Assembly (NCBI GenBank): GCA_018262455.1
Contig: JAGSPR010000214.1
Span: forward strand, 1 to 16,521
Direction of reading: 5' to 3'
DNA: 16,521 nucleotides
From: Deltaproteobacteria bacterium
GTDB taxonomy: Bacteria > Myxococcota > Polyangia > Haliangiales > Haliangiaceae
Shown here one piece after another: positions 1-8,281 of this stretch. Below the pieces are notes generated by a model, which saw nothing but the letters and a program-made list of their open reading frames with translations, was not told where the DNA came from and did no database searches. Each line of letters starts with the position of its first letter. The stretch's first letter is position 1. The translations under genes were made by a program, and so were the position numbers.

Positions 1-628
1 CCGCTGCTGCAGGCGCCAACGGCGGCGTCAGATCGAGGGTACCGTTCTCCCACAGCTCGAGGAAGCCGGGGCTGCCCGAATTGGCATAGCCGCCGTAACA
101 GGCGTCGCCGGTGGCCGGATCGCTCCCCTGCGCGAGCGCGAACGCACCGACCTCGTGGAAGAAGCCATTGCTCGCCGGCGCCGGCGCGATGATCTGGTAG
201 CTCAGCTCCATGTCGACGTCGACGGCGGGCACGATCGGGAGGTAGAGCGAAGTGACCATCGTGGTCACGCCGCCTAGCTCGACCGCGTCATCGAGCTGCG
301 CGAACGTGCCTTGGGGCTCGAGATCGCCGATGCCTTCGACGAACGAGTAGAAGTAGCGCTCGTCTCCGGCGACGTCGGGGTAGGGATCGCACGCATTCCC
401 GATGCCGTCGTGATCGTCGTCTCCGTGATCTCCGATCGCCAGGTGCGGACACGGATCGATCGCATCATCGATGCCGTCGTGGTCTTCATCGTGCCCGGTC
501 AGCACGACGTCGCTGGTCGGCCCGTCGCCGCCGGCGGTCGGCCCGTCGTGCGTCGGGGCCTCGAGCGGGAACACGACGTTGCACCCGGCGAGCAAGCAGA
601 CGATGACCCACGACCGCACTCGACCCAT
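1..628 (-). CDS. Secreted lipoprotein with thrombospondin type-3-like calcium repeats (C-terminus outside window)
   Basis: An open frame runs from ATG at 628 to the left edge with no stop, giving 209 residues. The N-terminus is a lipoprotein signal (lipobox LAGC at residues 13-16, +2 Asn), so the protein is probably anchored to a membrane facing the periplasm or outside. Residues 47-81 hold two Asp-rich repeats, DEDHDGIDDAIDPCP and DDDHDGIGNACD, matching the calcium-binding thrombospondin type-3 pattern, with Cys60 and Cys80 placed to form a disulfide. Residues 90-209 look beta-rich, perhaps a jelly-roll binding domain (inference). The only other nearby ATG (642) runs into a stop after three codons, which supports the chosen start. 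It lies 28 bp downstream of the restored kinase stop on the same strand, so it may be co-transcribed. Specific function unknown. Confidence 0.85.
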   Translation of the reverse strand, partial: MGRVRSWVIVCLLAGCNVVFPLEAPTHDGPTAGGDGPTSDVVLTGHDEDHDGIDDAIDPCPHLAIGDHGDDDHDGIGNACDPYPDVAGDERYFYSFVEGIGDLEPQGTFAQLDDAVELGGVTTMVTSLYLPIVPAVDVDMELSYQIIAPAPASNGFFHEVGAFALAQGSDPATGDACYGGYANSGSPGFLELWENGTLDLTPPLAPAAA

Positions 629-640
629 GATCAACGACCC

Positions 641-646
641 ATGTTA
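641..646 (-). promoter_or_regulatory. Possible -10 element (TAACAT) before the calcium-repeat lipoprotein
   Basis: On the minus strand TAACAT lies 12 nt before the ATG at 628, in the 28-bp gap after the kinase. It would start a transcript with about a 5-nt leader. No -35 hexamer is found at 16-18 bp, so this is a weak candidate for an internal promoter. Confidence 0.25.
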
Positions 647-656
647 CACGAAGAGC

Positions 657-2072
<1,416 letters not shown>

Positions 2073-2073
<1 letters not shown>

Positions 2074-3254
2074 CAGCCGATGTCGATCTCTTCACCGTCG
2101 ACGACCACGCGGTCGCCGCGGATCAGCTGGACGCGAACGTCGCCGAGCGGTTCGTCGTTGAACGTGATGTCGCGCGAGGTGCCGCGCCCGAGCAGTGGGC
2201 GGCCGCGCTGGAACACGAGGTCGAGCGGCGTGCCGACGGGCGTGAGGTCGATGCGGCGCCCCGGCTCGCTCGCGACGAGCGCGACGCCGCGATCCATCCC
2301 GTTCGCGACCCGGACGATCAGCTGGTGGCCCTCGACCTCGAAGTCGAGCGCGCATTCGTCACCGAGGCCGAATCGCCCGGTCCCGACCAGCGGCACGCGA
2401 CCGGCGAGTGGCAGCCCGCTCACCGACGTGCCGTTGCGCGAATCGAGATCGCGCAGCGTGAACGTTCCGTCCACGAGCTCGATCTCGGCGTGCTGGCGAG
2501 ACACGCCACCGGCGCGCAAGGTCAGATCGCAGAGCTGGTCGCGGCCGAGCACGAGCTTGGCGGCGCCACACGCGACGATCAGCGGCTTGCCGCGTCGGCG
2601 CAGCTCGACCTTGCCCGCGGTGAGCAGCGCGGTGTCGAGCTGGTCGAGCAGGCGGCGGTACTCGCCGGCGACGCTCGCCGATGCGACGGCGCGTACCAGC
2701 TCGGCGCGCGCGCCATCCCGATGGCCCACCCGCATCTCCGTCTCGTACCCAGCGAACGCGTCCTTCTCCTCGCGGGCCTTGTCCGCGATCTGGTCGTCGT
2801 TCGCGAGCGCCGCCTCCATCCGCTCGACGAGCCCGCCAGCCGAGTAGGCATTGGCGGCAGCGAGGTGGTCTCCGATCGTCTCGAGCGCCTCGCCCGCGAG
2901 CGCGTGGTGATCACCCGTCACCAGCAGCTCCGCCGCCTCGCGCACGCGCGCGCGATCGCGCTCGGTGGCGATGCCCTCGGCCTTGGCAGCCTGGTACAGC
3001 ACTTTGCCGAGCGCGGCCGCGGCCTGCCGCTGGAGCGCCGCATCGTCCCCCGCCCACCTCATCGCATCGCGCAGCGCGCCGACCTCGGCCTGGGGGGATG
3101 GCGCGCGGGCGGCGCGCGCCAGGTGCATCCGGACTGCGCCCGCGTTGTCCCCTGCGAGCCCGTAGCGCTCCGCCGCGAGGTCAACATTGCCCGCCGCCTC
3201 CGCGGCAGCAGCCGCGCGGTAATCGGAGGACATCATGCGACGCAGGAAGCTCAC
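2073..3254 (-). CDS. FHA-domain protein with N-terminal helical repeats, partner of the adjacent kinase
   Basis: A 393-aa protein from a GTG start at 3254. Residues 10-210 are Ala-rich helices of TPR-like character (AEAAGNVDLAAERYGLAGD at 19-37 is the clearest unit). Residues 233-305 are an FHA domain, which binds phosphothreonine. The signature residues are visible: GR (237-238), SRQH (252-255) and RNGT (273-276). A second FHA-like stretch at about 346-393 has LLGR and D-I strands but no SxxH or NG. The gene ends one base into the kinase ATG, so it is probably the kinase's recognition partner or substrate adaptor (inference). The start was chosen because a -10-like TATACT sits six bases upstream and the previous gene ends 20 bp away. 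In-frame ATGs at 3236 and 3233 are alternatives. The open frame further upstream is only a shadow of the TPR gene. Confidence 0.88.
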
Positions 3255-3260
3255 GGTGCC

Positions 3261-3266
3261 AGTATA
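3261..3266 (-). promoter_or_regulatory. Candidate -10 element TATACT for a leaderless FHA-kinase transcript
   Basis: TATACT on the minus strand is followed by six bases (GGCACC) and then the GTG start of the FHA gene, placing the expected transcription start on the start codon. No Shine-Dalgarno sequence precedes the GTG. No convincing -35 hexamer is present at 17 bp. It would be an internal promoter in the 20-bp gap after the TPR gene. Confidence 0.4.
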
Positions 3267-3274
3267 GCCACGCG

Positions 3275-5137
3275 TCAGGGGGGCAGTGGCGTGCCGAACT
3301 TCGTCTGGTAGTCCTTGCCCAGCTGCTCGAATGCCGGCCTGTCCTTGGCCCGCTGGTACGCCTTGCCGAGCGTGCGCCACGCGGGGCCGAGCTCGGGATC
3401 GACCGCGATCGCCTTCTTCAGCTGGTCGATTCCCTGCTGGGTACCGCCCGCGTTCTTGAGCGCGATCACCCCCGACAGGTAGAGCGCCCACGAATCGTTC
3501 GGATCTGCGGCGATGGCGCGGGCGCAGTAGGCGCGCGCACCGTCGGTGTTGCCCGTACGAAGCGCGAGATCGCAGCGCGCGGCCGCGAGCCCCGGGGCCC
3601 CGGGCCACTTCTTGTCGCCTGCCGCGAGCGCGGCCTCTGCGGGACCGAACTTGCTGGCGTAGACCAGGTCGAGCGATGCGCGGATCGCGGCGATCAGTGC
3701 CGCCTCCTGCTCGGGAGCCACGTACTTGTTGCCGCGGGCGACACCGTAGCGGGCACGCTTCTGCACGATCTGCACGGCGATCGGATCCTTGTCGAGCTTG
3801 GCCTTGATGATCGCCTCCTCCGTCCAGGTCAGCGATCCCATGTCCTGGTAGAGCGCGATCACCTTGCGCCACGCATCCTCGGCGCCAGTCGGCAGGTTGC
3901 CGATCCTGGCCTCGGCCTTGGCCAGCTCGACGCGTGCCGCCTTGGTATCCCCCGCGCGCGCGAGCGCCTCGCCCACCGCGATGTGCGAGCTCGGGTCGCC
4001 GGGCGCGAGCTCCCCGGCCTTCGCGCAGGCTTCGCGCGTGGTCTTGCTCGCGATGCCGAGCGCCGGGCCAGGCTCGGTCGCGGTCGGTTTCTTCCCGGTC
4101 GAGGGTGGGGGCGGCGCGAGCATGATCTCGCACTTGAGCTGGTGCATCGCCGCGTTGCCCGGGTACGCCGTCAGCAGGTTGTCGAGCTCGACCAGCGCGT
4201 CGCTCTGGTGGCCGCGCTTGGCGAGCTCGCGGATCCGCGTGAACTGATCGTAGGCTGCCGCCGGGACGTCGGCGGCGGTGCGTCCCCCGCGCGACGCGTC
4301 GATCACGTTGCGCAGCCGCTTGGTCACCTCGTCCTGGCTGGTCGGTACCCAGCCGCCGAACGGGGTCCTCTCGATCGCCTCGAGCAGCTTCGTCGCGAGC
4401 GCGAGATCGGGCGACGAGGCGAGCCGAAGGTCGATGCCGATCGCGATCAGATCGCGGTTGCGATCAGAGAACCCAGTCATCTTCATCGAGTAGGTGGGGT
4501 TCTGGATCCACGCGGGATCTGCCTCGTCGATCGCGCCGAGCGTGGCCGCCAGCATATGGAGCAGCACCACGGTCTGCTTGTGGCGGCGATGGGCGCCGAG
4601 GAGCTCGGCGCGCTCGGCGTCCTTGAGGTCGGGCAGGGCCACCGCGAGGACATCGGACTCCGGCTTCTCGGCCCAGCTGCGCACGATGACGTGATGGCCG
4701 AGCGGCTCGCCGCTGCCGAGGTCGCTCATCACCTTGCTGGCGACGTCTCCGGCGGAGACGTAGCCGATCACCCAGGTGACATCGTCACCCTTGTCGGCCT
4801 CGGCGAGCGCGCGGGGCGCGTCGTGCGGGTCGCCAGCGCGATCCCAGTCCTTGATCGAGTCGACCGCCAGCCGGATCCCGACGAGTGGCGTGAGCAGCTG
4901 ACTGGCGTAGTCGAGTTGATCGGCGATCTCGTCCTTCCAGCGCGGCAGCGCGCGCACGCCGGCATCGGCCCAGACGCGCACCTTCACCGTCCGGGGATCG
5001 CCCTCCCGTGGTCGGCTGGCCTCGAGCGTGGAAGGCAGCTGCTTGGTGAGATCCGTGCGCGGATGCTGATCCGTCACCTTGGGCCCGCACGCGATCCCGA
5101 GGATCGAGAGGAGCGGGAGCAGTCGGGCGCGTCGCAT
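3275..5137 (-). CDS. TPR lipoprotein with a degenerate (pseudo-)metzincin domain
   Basis: A 620-aa exported protein. The N-terminus MRRARLLPLLSILGIAC gives a signal peptide with a weak lipobox at Cys17 (Gly at -3 is non-consensus), so a lipoprotein is likely but not certain. Residues 48-240 have the layout of a metzincin-like metallopeptidase: beta-strand VKVRVWAD, a long helix, an edge strand, then HMLAATLGAIDE (194-205) where active enzymes carry HExxHxxGxxH/D, and a possible Met-turn at YSMKMTGFSD (216-225). The catalytic Glu is Met195 and the second zinc ligand is Ala198, so it should not cleave peptides. Residues 295-620 hold TPR-type repeats (for example about 305-330, 380-410, 485-545 and 550-610). 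It starts the minus-strand unit and lies 20 bp before the FHA gene. Role unknown; peptide or protein binding in the periplasm is inferred. Confidence 0.85.
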   Translation of the reverse strand: MRRARLLPLLSILGIACGPKVTDQHPRTDLTKQLPSTLEASRPREGDPRTVKVRVWADAGVRALPRWKDEIADQLDYASQLLTPLVGIRLAVDSIKDWDRAGDPHDAPRALAEADKGDDVTWVIGYVSAGDVASKVMSDLGSGEPLGHHVIVRSWAEKPESDVLAVALPDLKDAERAELLGAHRRHKQTVVLLHMLAATLGAIDEADPAWIQNPTYSMKMTGFSDRNRDLIAIGIDLRLASSPDLALATKLLEAIERTPFGGWVPTSQDEVTKRLRNVIDASRGGRTAADVPAAAYDQFTRIRELAKRGHQSDALVELDNLLTAYPGNAAMHQLKCEIMLAPPPPSTGKKPTATEPGPALGIASKTTREACAKAGELAPGDPSSHIAVGEALARAGDTKAARVELAKAEARIGNLPTGAEDAWRKVIALYQDMGSLTWTEEAIIKAKLDKDPIAVQIVQKRARYGVARGNKYVAPEQEAALIAAIRASLDLVYASKFGPAEAALAAGDKKWPGAPGLAAARCDLALRTGNTDGARAYCARAIAADPNDSWALYLSGVIALKNAGGTQQGIDQLKKAIAVDPELGPAWRTLGKAYQRAKDRPAFEQLGKDYQTKFGTPLPP

Positions 5138-5145
5138 CGCCGGCG

Positions 5146-5151
5146 ACTGTA
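5146..5151 (-). promoter_or_regulatory. Candidate -10 element TACAGT for the TPR lipoprotein gene
   Basis: TACAGT on the minus strand lies eight bases before the ATG at 5137, so transcription would begin at or next to the start codon. Only 21 bp separate this ATG from the plus-strand ATG at 5159, so divergent promoters must be packed into or overlap the coding ends. No -35 match was found. Confidence 0.35.
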
Positions 5152-5154
5152 GCG

Positions 5155-5160
5155 TACGAT
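5155..5160 (+). promoter_or_regulatory. Candidate -10 element TACGAT for the 131-aa gene
   Basis: TACGAT is followed by seven bases and then an in-frame GTG at 5168. If real, it means the ATG at 5159 is part of the promoter and the protein starts at the GTG as a leaderless message. No -35 hexamer is evident. Confidence 0.3.
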
Positions 5161-5554
5161 GCGTCGCGTGCTGCTGCTCGACGAACGGATCCTCGCCGAT
5201 GGTAACCTCGCCCGCAGCTGGGGGAGCGTCGCTGGCGAGCGCCTCCACATCCGCGACGAAGATGGCCCCGAGGGCGCGCTCTCGGTCGTGGCGGTCGATC
5301 GCGTGATGTGCCGGTACGGCCGACCCCTCGATCCCGAGATCGGCCTCTCGGGCGACCACCTCGAGCTGCCAGGGGGCTACCGCCTCCGGCGCCTCCGGTT
5401 CCACGCGATCGTGGATGCTGAAGCGCGCGACTACCTCGTCTGGGAGCGGCCGGACGGCGAGCCGCTAGCCGCGGTGGGGACCATGGTCACAGCCGCGTTG
5501 CGCTACCTCGTGCTCCGGATCTCGGGCGAGCGGCCTCAGGAAACTGAGGCGTGA
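5159..5554 (+). CDS. Unrecognised small protein, 131 aa
   Basis: I do not recognise this family. The protein shows no signal peptide, membrane helix or cysteine motif (a single Cys). It looks soluble and beta-rich, with several short alternating hydrophobic/charged strands, for example LSVVAVDRVMCRYG and YRLRRLRFHAIVDAE, and ends in a helix around MVTAALRYLVLR. Codon use is GC-rich at third positions like its neighbours, which supports it being a real gene. The ATG at 5159 is used here. A GTG at 5168 (protein beginning MLLLDERILADG) is an alternative supported by a -10-like TACGAT seven bases before it. It is divergent from the TPR lipoprotein gene with a 21-bp gap, suggesting coordinated control. 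A 100-bp gap follows before the coiled-coil gene. Confidence 0.7.
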   Translation: MRRVLLLDERILADGNLARSWGSVAGERLHIRDEDGPEGALSVVAVDRVMCRYGRPLDPEIGLSGDHLELPGGYRLRRLRFHAIVDAEARDYLVWERPDGEPLAAVGTMVTAALRYLVLRISGERPQETEA

Positions 5555-5615
5555 GGTTGCCCACAAGACACATTGAACCCAGCGCGGCTCATCCGACCCG
5601 GCCGACGTCGCGCAC

Positions 5616-5643
5616 TTGAGCGTGGCACGCCGGCTGCTATTAC
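5616..5643 (+). promoter_or_regulatory. Candidate promoter (TTGAGC, 16 bp, TATTAC) for the coiled-coil gene
   Basis: TTGAGC at 5616-5621 and TATTAC at 5638-5643 are separated by 16 bp, each matching the vegetative sigma-factor consensus at four of six positions. The expected transcription start is near 5650, only about five bases before the ATG at 5655. This is the best two-part promoter candidate in the window. It also supports the ATG at 5655 as the true start of a gene that then needs a frame correction. Confidence 0.45.
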
Positions 5644-5654
5644 TCCGTTCTCAG

Positions 5655-6454
5655 ATGTCTCGTTGGATGCTCGTCCTCGTCCTTCTGGTCGCCTCGATGG
5701 CGACCGGCTGGGCGCAGTCGAGCCCCGTCGTGGAGACGACCACCCGGGCCTACAGACCGCGAAGCAGCTCGCGATCGTGACCGGAGACCTCGCGGCTTCC
5801 CAGTCTCAACTCGCCGGATCGCGGCGCGTGCTGCTCGCCGCGATCGATGCCGAGCTCGCCACCAACCCGGCCGCGCCCCGCAAGCTGCAGCTCGACAGCG
5901 TGCGCGCCCAGATCACCCCGACCCGGCGCGCCGCGCACCGCATCGTGCTGCCCGATCTCCAGATCGATCCGCTCGCCGATCCCGAGGAGCTCGACCAGCA
6001 AGCCGCGGCGCTACGCGCGAGCGAGGCCGAGCTCGCCAAGCAGATCGCGGGACTCGACACCCAGGCCAAGGAGCTCGAGCGGGTCGCGATGCTCCGCAAG
6101 CAGCACGATCGAACGAACGAGATGGATCGTCGCGAGGACAACAACGCGCGCCGCAACACGACGTCGGGGACGAGTCGCACGCTCGAGGGCGCGGCCGCCG
6201 ACACCGGCCCTGCCCCGACCGCGGGTGGCGCGCCGCCTCCTGCGCAGTTCGAGATGGAGGCCACGATCGTGCTCGCCGAGGTGGTGGACACGTCGACGCT
6301 CGATACCCTCGACCGCGCCCAGCGCTCCGGGGATCCCGCGGTCCGCGCGGATGCCGCGAAGCGGGCCCGCGATGCCGTGGCTGCGAAGCTCGACCTGCTG
6401 CGGATCAAGCGCGCGCAGATCGAGCAGCGCGCGAAGCAGCTCCGCCACCGCTAA
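5655..6454 (+). CDS. Exported coiled-coil protein, frameshifted just after the signal peptide
   Basis: Translation from ATG 5655 gives a good signal peptide (MSRWMLVLVLLVASMATGWA, cleavage expected after Ala20) but hits a stop 41 codons in. The next frame, open to the stop at 6454, carries the body of the protein from about LQTAKQLAIVTGDLAASQSQ onward. Adding one C to the CCC at 5743-5745 joins them as ETTTPGLQTAKQ. The corrected length is 266 aa, and 800 + 1 bases is divisible by three. The body has Ala/Glu/Gln/Arg-rich helices (about 110-150 and 225-266) likely to form coiled coils, split by a Pro/Gly/Ala linker near 185-205. It is predicted periplasmic; function unknown. It is convergent with the DUF4129 gene, nine bases apart. 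An uncorrected annotation would begin at ATG 5573 with an implausible Arg/Pro-rich N-terminus. Confidence 0.7.
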
Positions 6455-6463
6455 CCCCTGGGG

Positions 6464-8281
6464 TCAGGTCAGCGGCCAGCGGATCCAGGCGATCAGCCGT
6501 GAGAGCGGGCCGAGCCGACCGCGGGCCGAGTGATACGCCGTCTCGGCGGACCTGCTCATCGTCCCGAGGTCTTCGGCATCGATGCCGATGCCGTGGCGCG
6601 CCCTCTCGAGGATCGTGGCGCACCGCTCGAGCCCGTCGACCCCGACCCGGCGCGCGAACTCGCGTGGCGCCTCGCCGGAAGTCGATCGCCATCCCGCATC
6701 GCGCAGCCCGATCAGGGCCAGCTGCCACGAGTTCGAGACTCGCTGATCGACGGTCTCGTCCCAGAACGGGCGGCGCAGGTGGCGCAGCGCGATCAGGCGA
6801 CGCACCGGCCGGAGCGCGAGCGCAACCCCCTGGAAGATCAGCGCGCCCGCGATCAGGACCACGAGCCAGTGCAGCAGCGACGGTCCGACATCGGTCGAGA
6901 CCGGCTGGTGCGGGCGGATCGTGGACGACGGCGCAGCGGCCGGCTGCTGGGGAGCCGGGGCAGGAGGGACGGTGGGCTGGACCACCGCGGGCGCTGGCTG
7001 GTCGATCGGCGCGGCCACGACCGGTGGGGGAGCAGGCGGCGGTGGCAGTGGTGGCGGCGGGAGGCGCGGCTGCGGCGGCAGCGCCGGCTGGACCGGCGTG
7101 GGAGCCGGCGGAGCCACGACCGGCTCCGCCGAGCCTGGCGACGAAGCCACGGTGGTCCCGCCTGATTCGACTTGCCCCGACGAGGTGCCGCCTGGGCCCG
7201 ACGAGGCGCCGCCTGGGCCCGAGGAGGCACCGCCTGGGCCCGACGAGGTGCCGCCTGGGCCCGACGAGACCCCCGACCCACCACCGTCCCCACCGTACCC
7301 GCCACGATATCCGCCATGCCCGCCGCCACCGTACGCAGGATGCCCACCGGCCGGTACGAGACTCCACGGATCGCCGGTGCCCCACGGCCCAAGGGCGATG
7401 TTGCCGTCGTCGTCCTCGTCATCGAGGCCGAAGTCGTCCGACGTCGCGTCCTCGCAGACCTGGCAGTCGAGGTCTTCGCGCGGGTATGGCGCGAGCTCGT
7501 CGTGACCGCGGCCGAGATCGAAGTACTCCTTCACGCGCCTTCGCTCGGTCGCGGCTGCCTCGGCGACATCGCAGCATGGCAGCCCAACGCCGTCCTTGGC
7601 GACGTGCACGGGAGCGCCCGCGAACGACTCGATCTGCCACAGGGCAGGCGCCACCCACGCGGTGGCGGCGAAGCTCAACGCGCTGATGAGGACCGCCCAG
7701 CCGACCCGGACGAGCTGGCGCTCCGGTGCCTCACGAAGCACGGCTCGCGGGCGCTCGGTGGCGAGGGGCTCGGTGGAGACCGTGCGCCACAGCCCCGCGC
7801 GCCGGGACTCGCGCACGCGCAAGAACCCGATGAACAGCACCGCGAGGCCACCCAGCAGCACGAGGCCAGCACCATCGGGCGCGGTCTGGCCGGCCGTGCG
7901 GTCGAGGATCGAGAGCATCCAGATCGCCGCCGGGAACCAGAACGCGACGAGCGAGGTGCGATCGGCGAGGCTCCAGAACCCGCACAACGTCGCCGGCGCG
8001 AACGCCATCCACAGCCGCGTTGAATCGACGTGGGACGGAGTCAGCGGCAGGCCGAGACAGACCATGGCCCACACCACGAGCACCACGACCCACAACCGGA
8101 GGTCCCGGAGCGCGAGGCACTGGCCGAGCGCCGTCCCCGCGATCGTGCCGACGCTGAGCGGGATCGCCGACGCCAGATCGGTCACGCGGATCGCGCTGTA
8201 GAGCACGAGGCCGCCGACGAGCATCAGCCAGTAGACCACCACGACCTTCGCTGCCAGACGATCGCGATACGACAGCTTCAT
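6464..8281 (-). CDS. Polytopic membrane protein with C-terminal DUF4129 domain and Gly/Pro-rich insert
   Basis: 605 aa, last gene of the MoxR operon. About six or seven membrane helices are visible at roughly 12-30, 37-57, 62-80, 90-125, 137-154 and 192-212, with one more at 468-489. The C-terminal segment 515-590 matches DUF4129, the domain that ends TgpA-type transglutaminase-like membrane proteins (key stretch WQLALIGLRDAGWRSTSGEA). Between helix ~212 and helix ~468, where relatives carry a transglutaminase core with Cys-His-Asp, this protein has a Cys-containing acidic stretch (Cys236, Cys237, Cys273, Cys276), a Gly-rich run, four GPGGxSS repeats and a Pro-rich run of about 70 residues. 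No transglutaminase motif is seen. The ATG overlaps the DUF58 stop by four bases (ATGA). It probably works in the envelope with the DUF58 protein and MoxR. Exact role unknown. Confidence 0.85.
   Translation of the reverse strand: MKLSYRDRLAAKVVVVYWLMLVGGLVLYSAIRVTDLASAIPLSVGTIAGTALGQCLALRDLRLWVVVLVVWAMVCLGLPLTPSHVDSTRLWMAFAPATLCGFWSLADRTSLVAFWFPAAIWMLSILDRTAGQTAPDGAGLVLLGGLAVLFIGFLRVRESRRAGLWRTVSTEPLATERPRAVLREAPERQLVRVGWAVLISALSFAATAWVAPALWQIESFAGAPVHVAKDGVGLPCCDVAEAAATERRRVKEYFDLGRGHDELAPYPREDLDCQVCEDATSDDFGLDDEDDDGNIALGPWGTGDPWSLVPAGGHPAYGGGGHGGYRGGYGGDGGGSGVSSGPGGTSSGPGGASSGPGGASSGPGGTSSGQVESGGTTVASSPGSAEPVVAPPAPTPVQPALPPQPRLPPPPLPPPPAPPPVVAAPIDQPAPAVVQPTVPPAPAPQQPAAAPSSTIRPHQPVSTDVGPSLLHWLVVLIAGALIFQGVALALRPVRRLIALRHLRRPFWDETVDQRVSNSWQLALIGLRDAGWRSTSGEAPREFARRVGVDGLERCATILERARHGIGIDAEDLGTMSRSAETAYHSARGRLGPLSRLIAWIRWPLT
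7178..7261 (-). repeat. Four 21-bp tandem repeats encoding GPGGxSS
   Basis: Four near-identical 21-bp units start at 7178, 7199, 7220 and 7241, with a partial fifth at 7262. Differences are few and partly silent; the x residue alternates Thr/Ala. They lie inside the DUF4129 protein's presumed extracytoplasmic linker, so copy number can change without shifting frame. Confidence 0.9.

Noticed and set aside
3864..4247. 127-aa plus-strand frame within the TPR gene
   Set aside because: Antisense shadow; the TPR frame on the other strand has periodic repeats and continuous coding.
2681..5152. 823-aa open frame on the plus strand
   Set aside because: It runs antisense to the FHA and TPR genes, is Arg/Pro/Gly-rich with no domain or signal, and is explained by high GC suppressing stop codons.
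5573..5654. ATG at 5573 as start of the coiled-coil gene
   Set aside because: It gives an Arg/Pro-rich N-terminus without a signal, while ATG 5655 has a promoter and a clear signal peptide in the neighbouring frame.
6454..6464. ACCCCTGGGGT between the convergent coiled-coil and DUF4129 genes as a terminator
   Set aside because: A usable loop leaves only about three base pairs of stem, and there is no T-run on either side.
7021..7345. Gly/Pro-rich DNA as a CRISPR or intergenic repeat
   Set aside because: The repeats are 21 bp without spacers and translate in frame within the DUF4129 protein.
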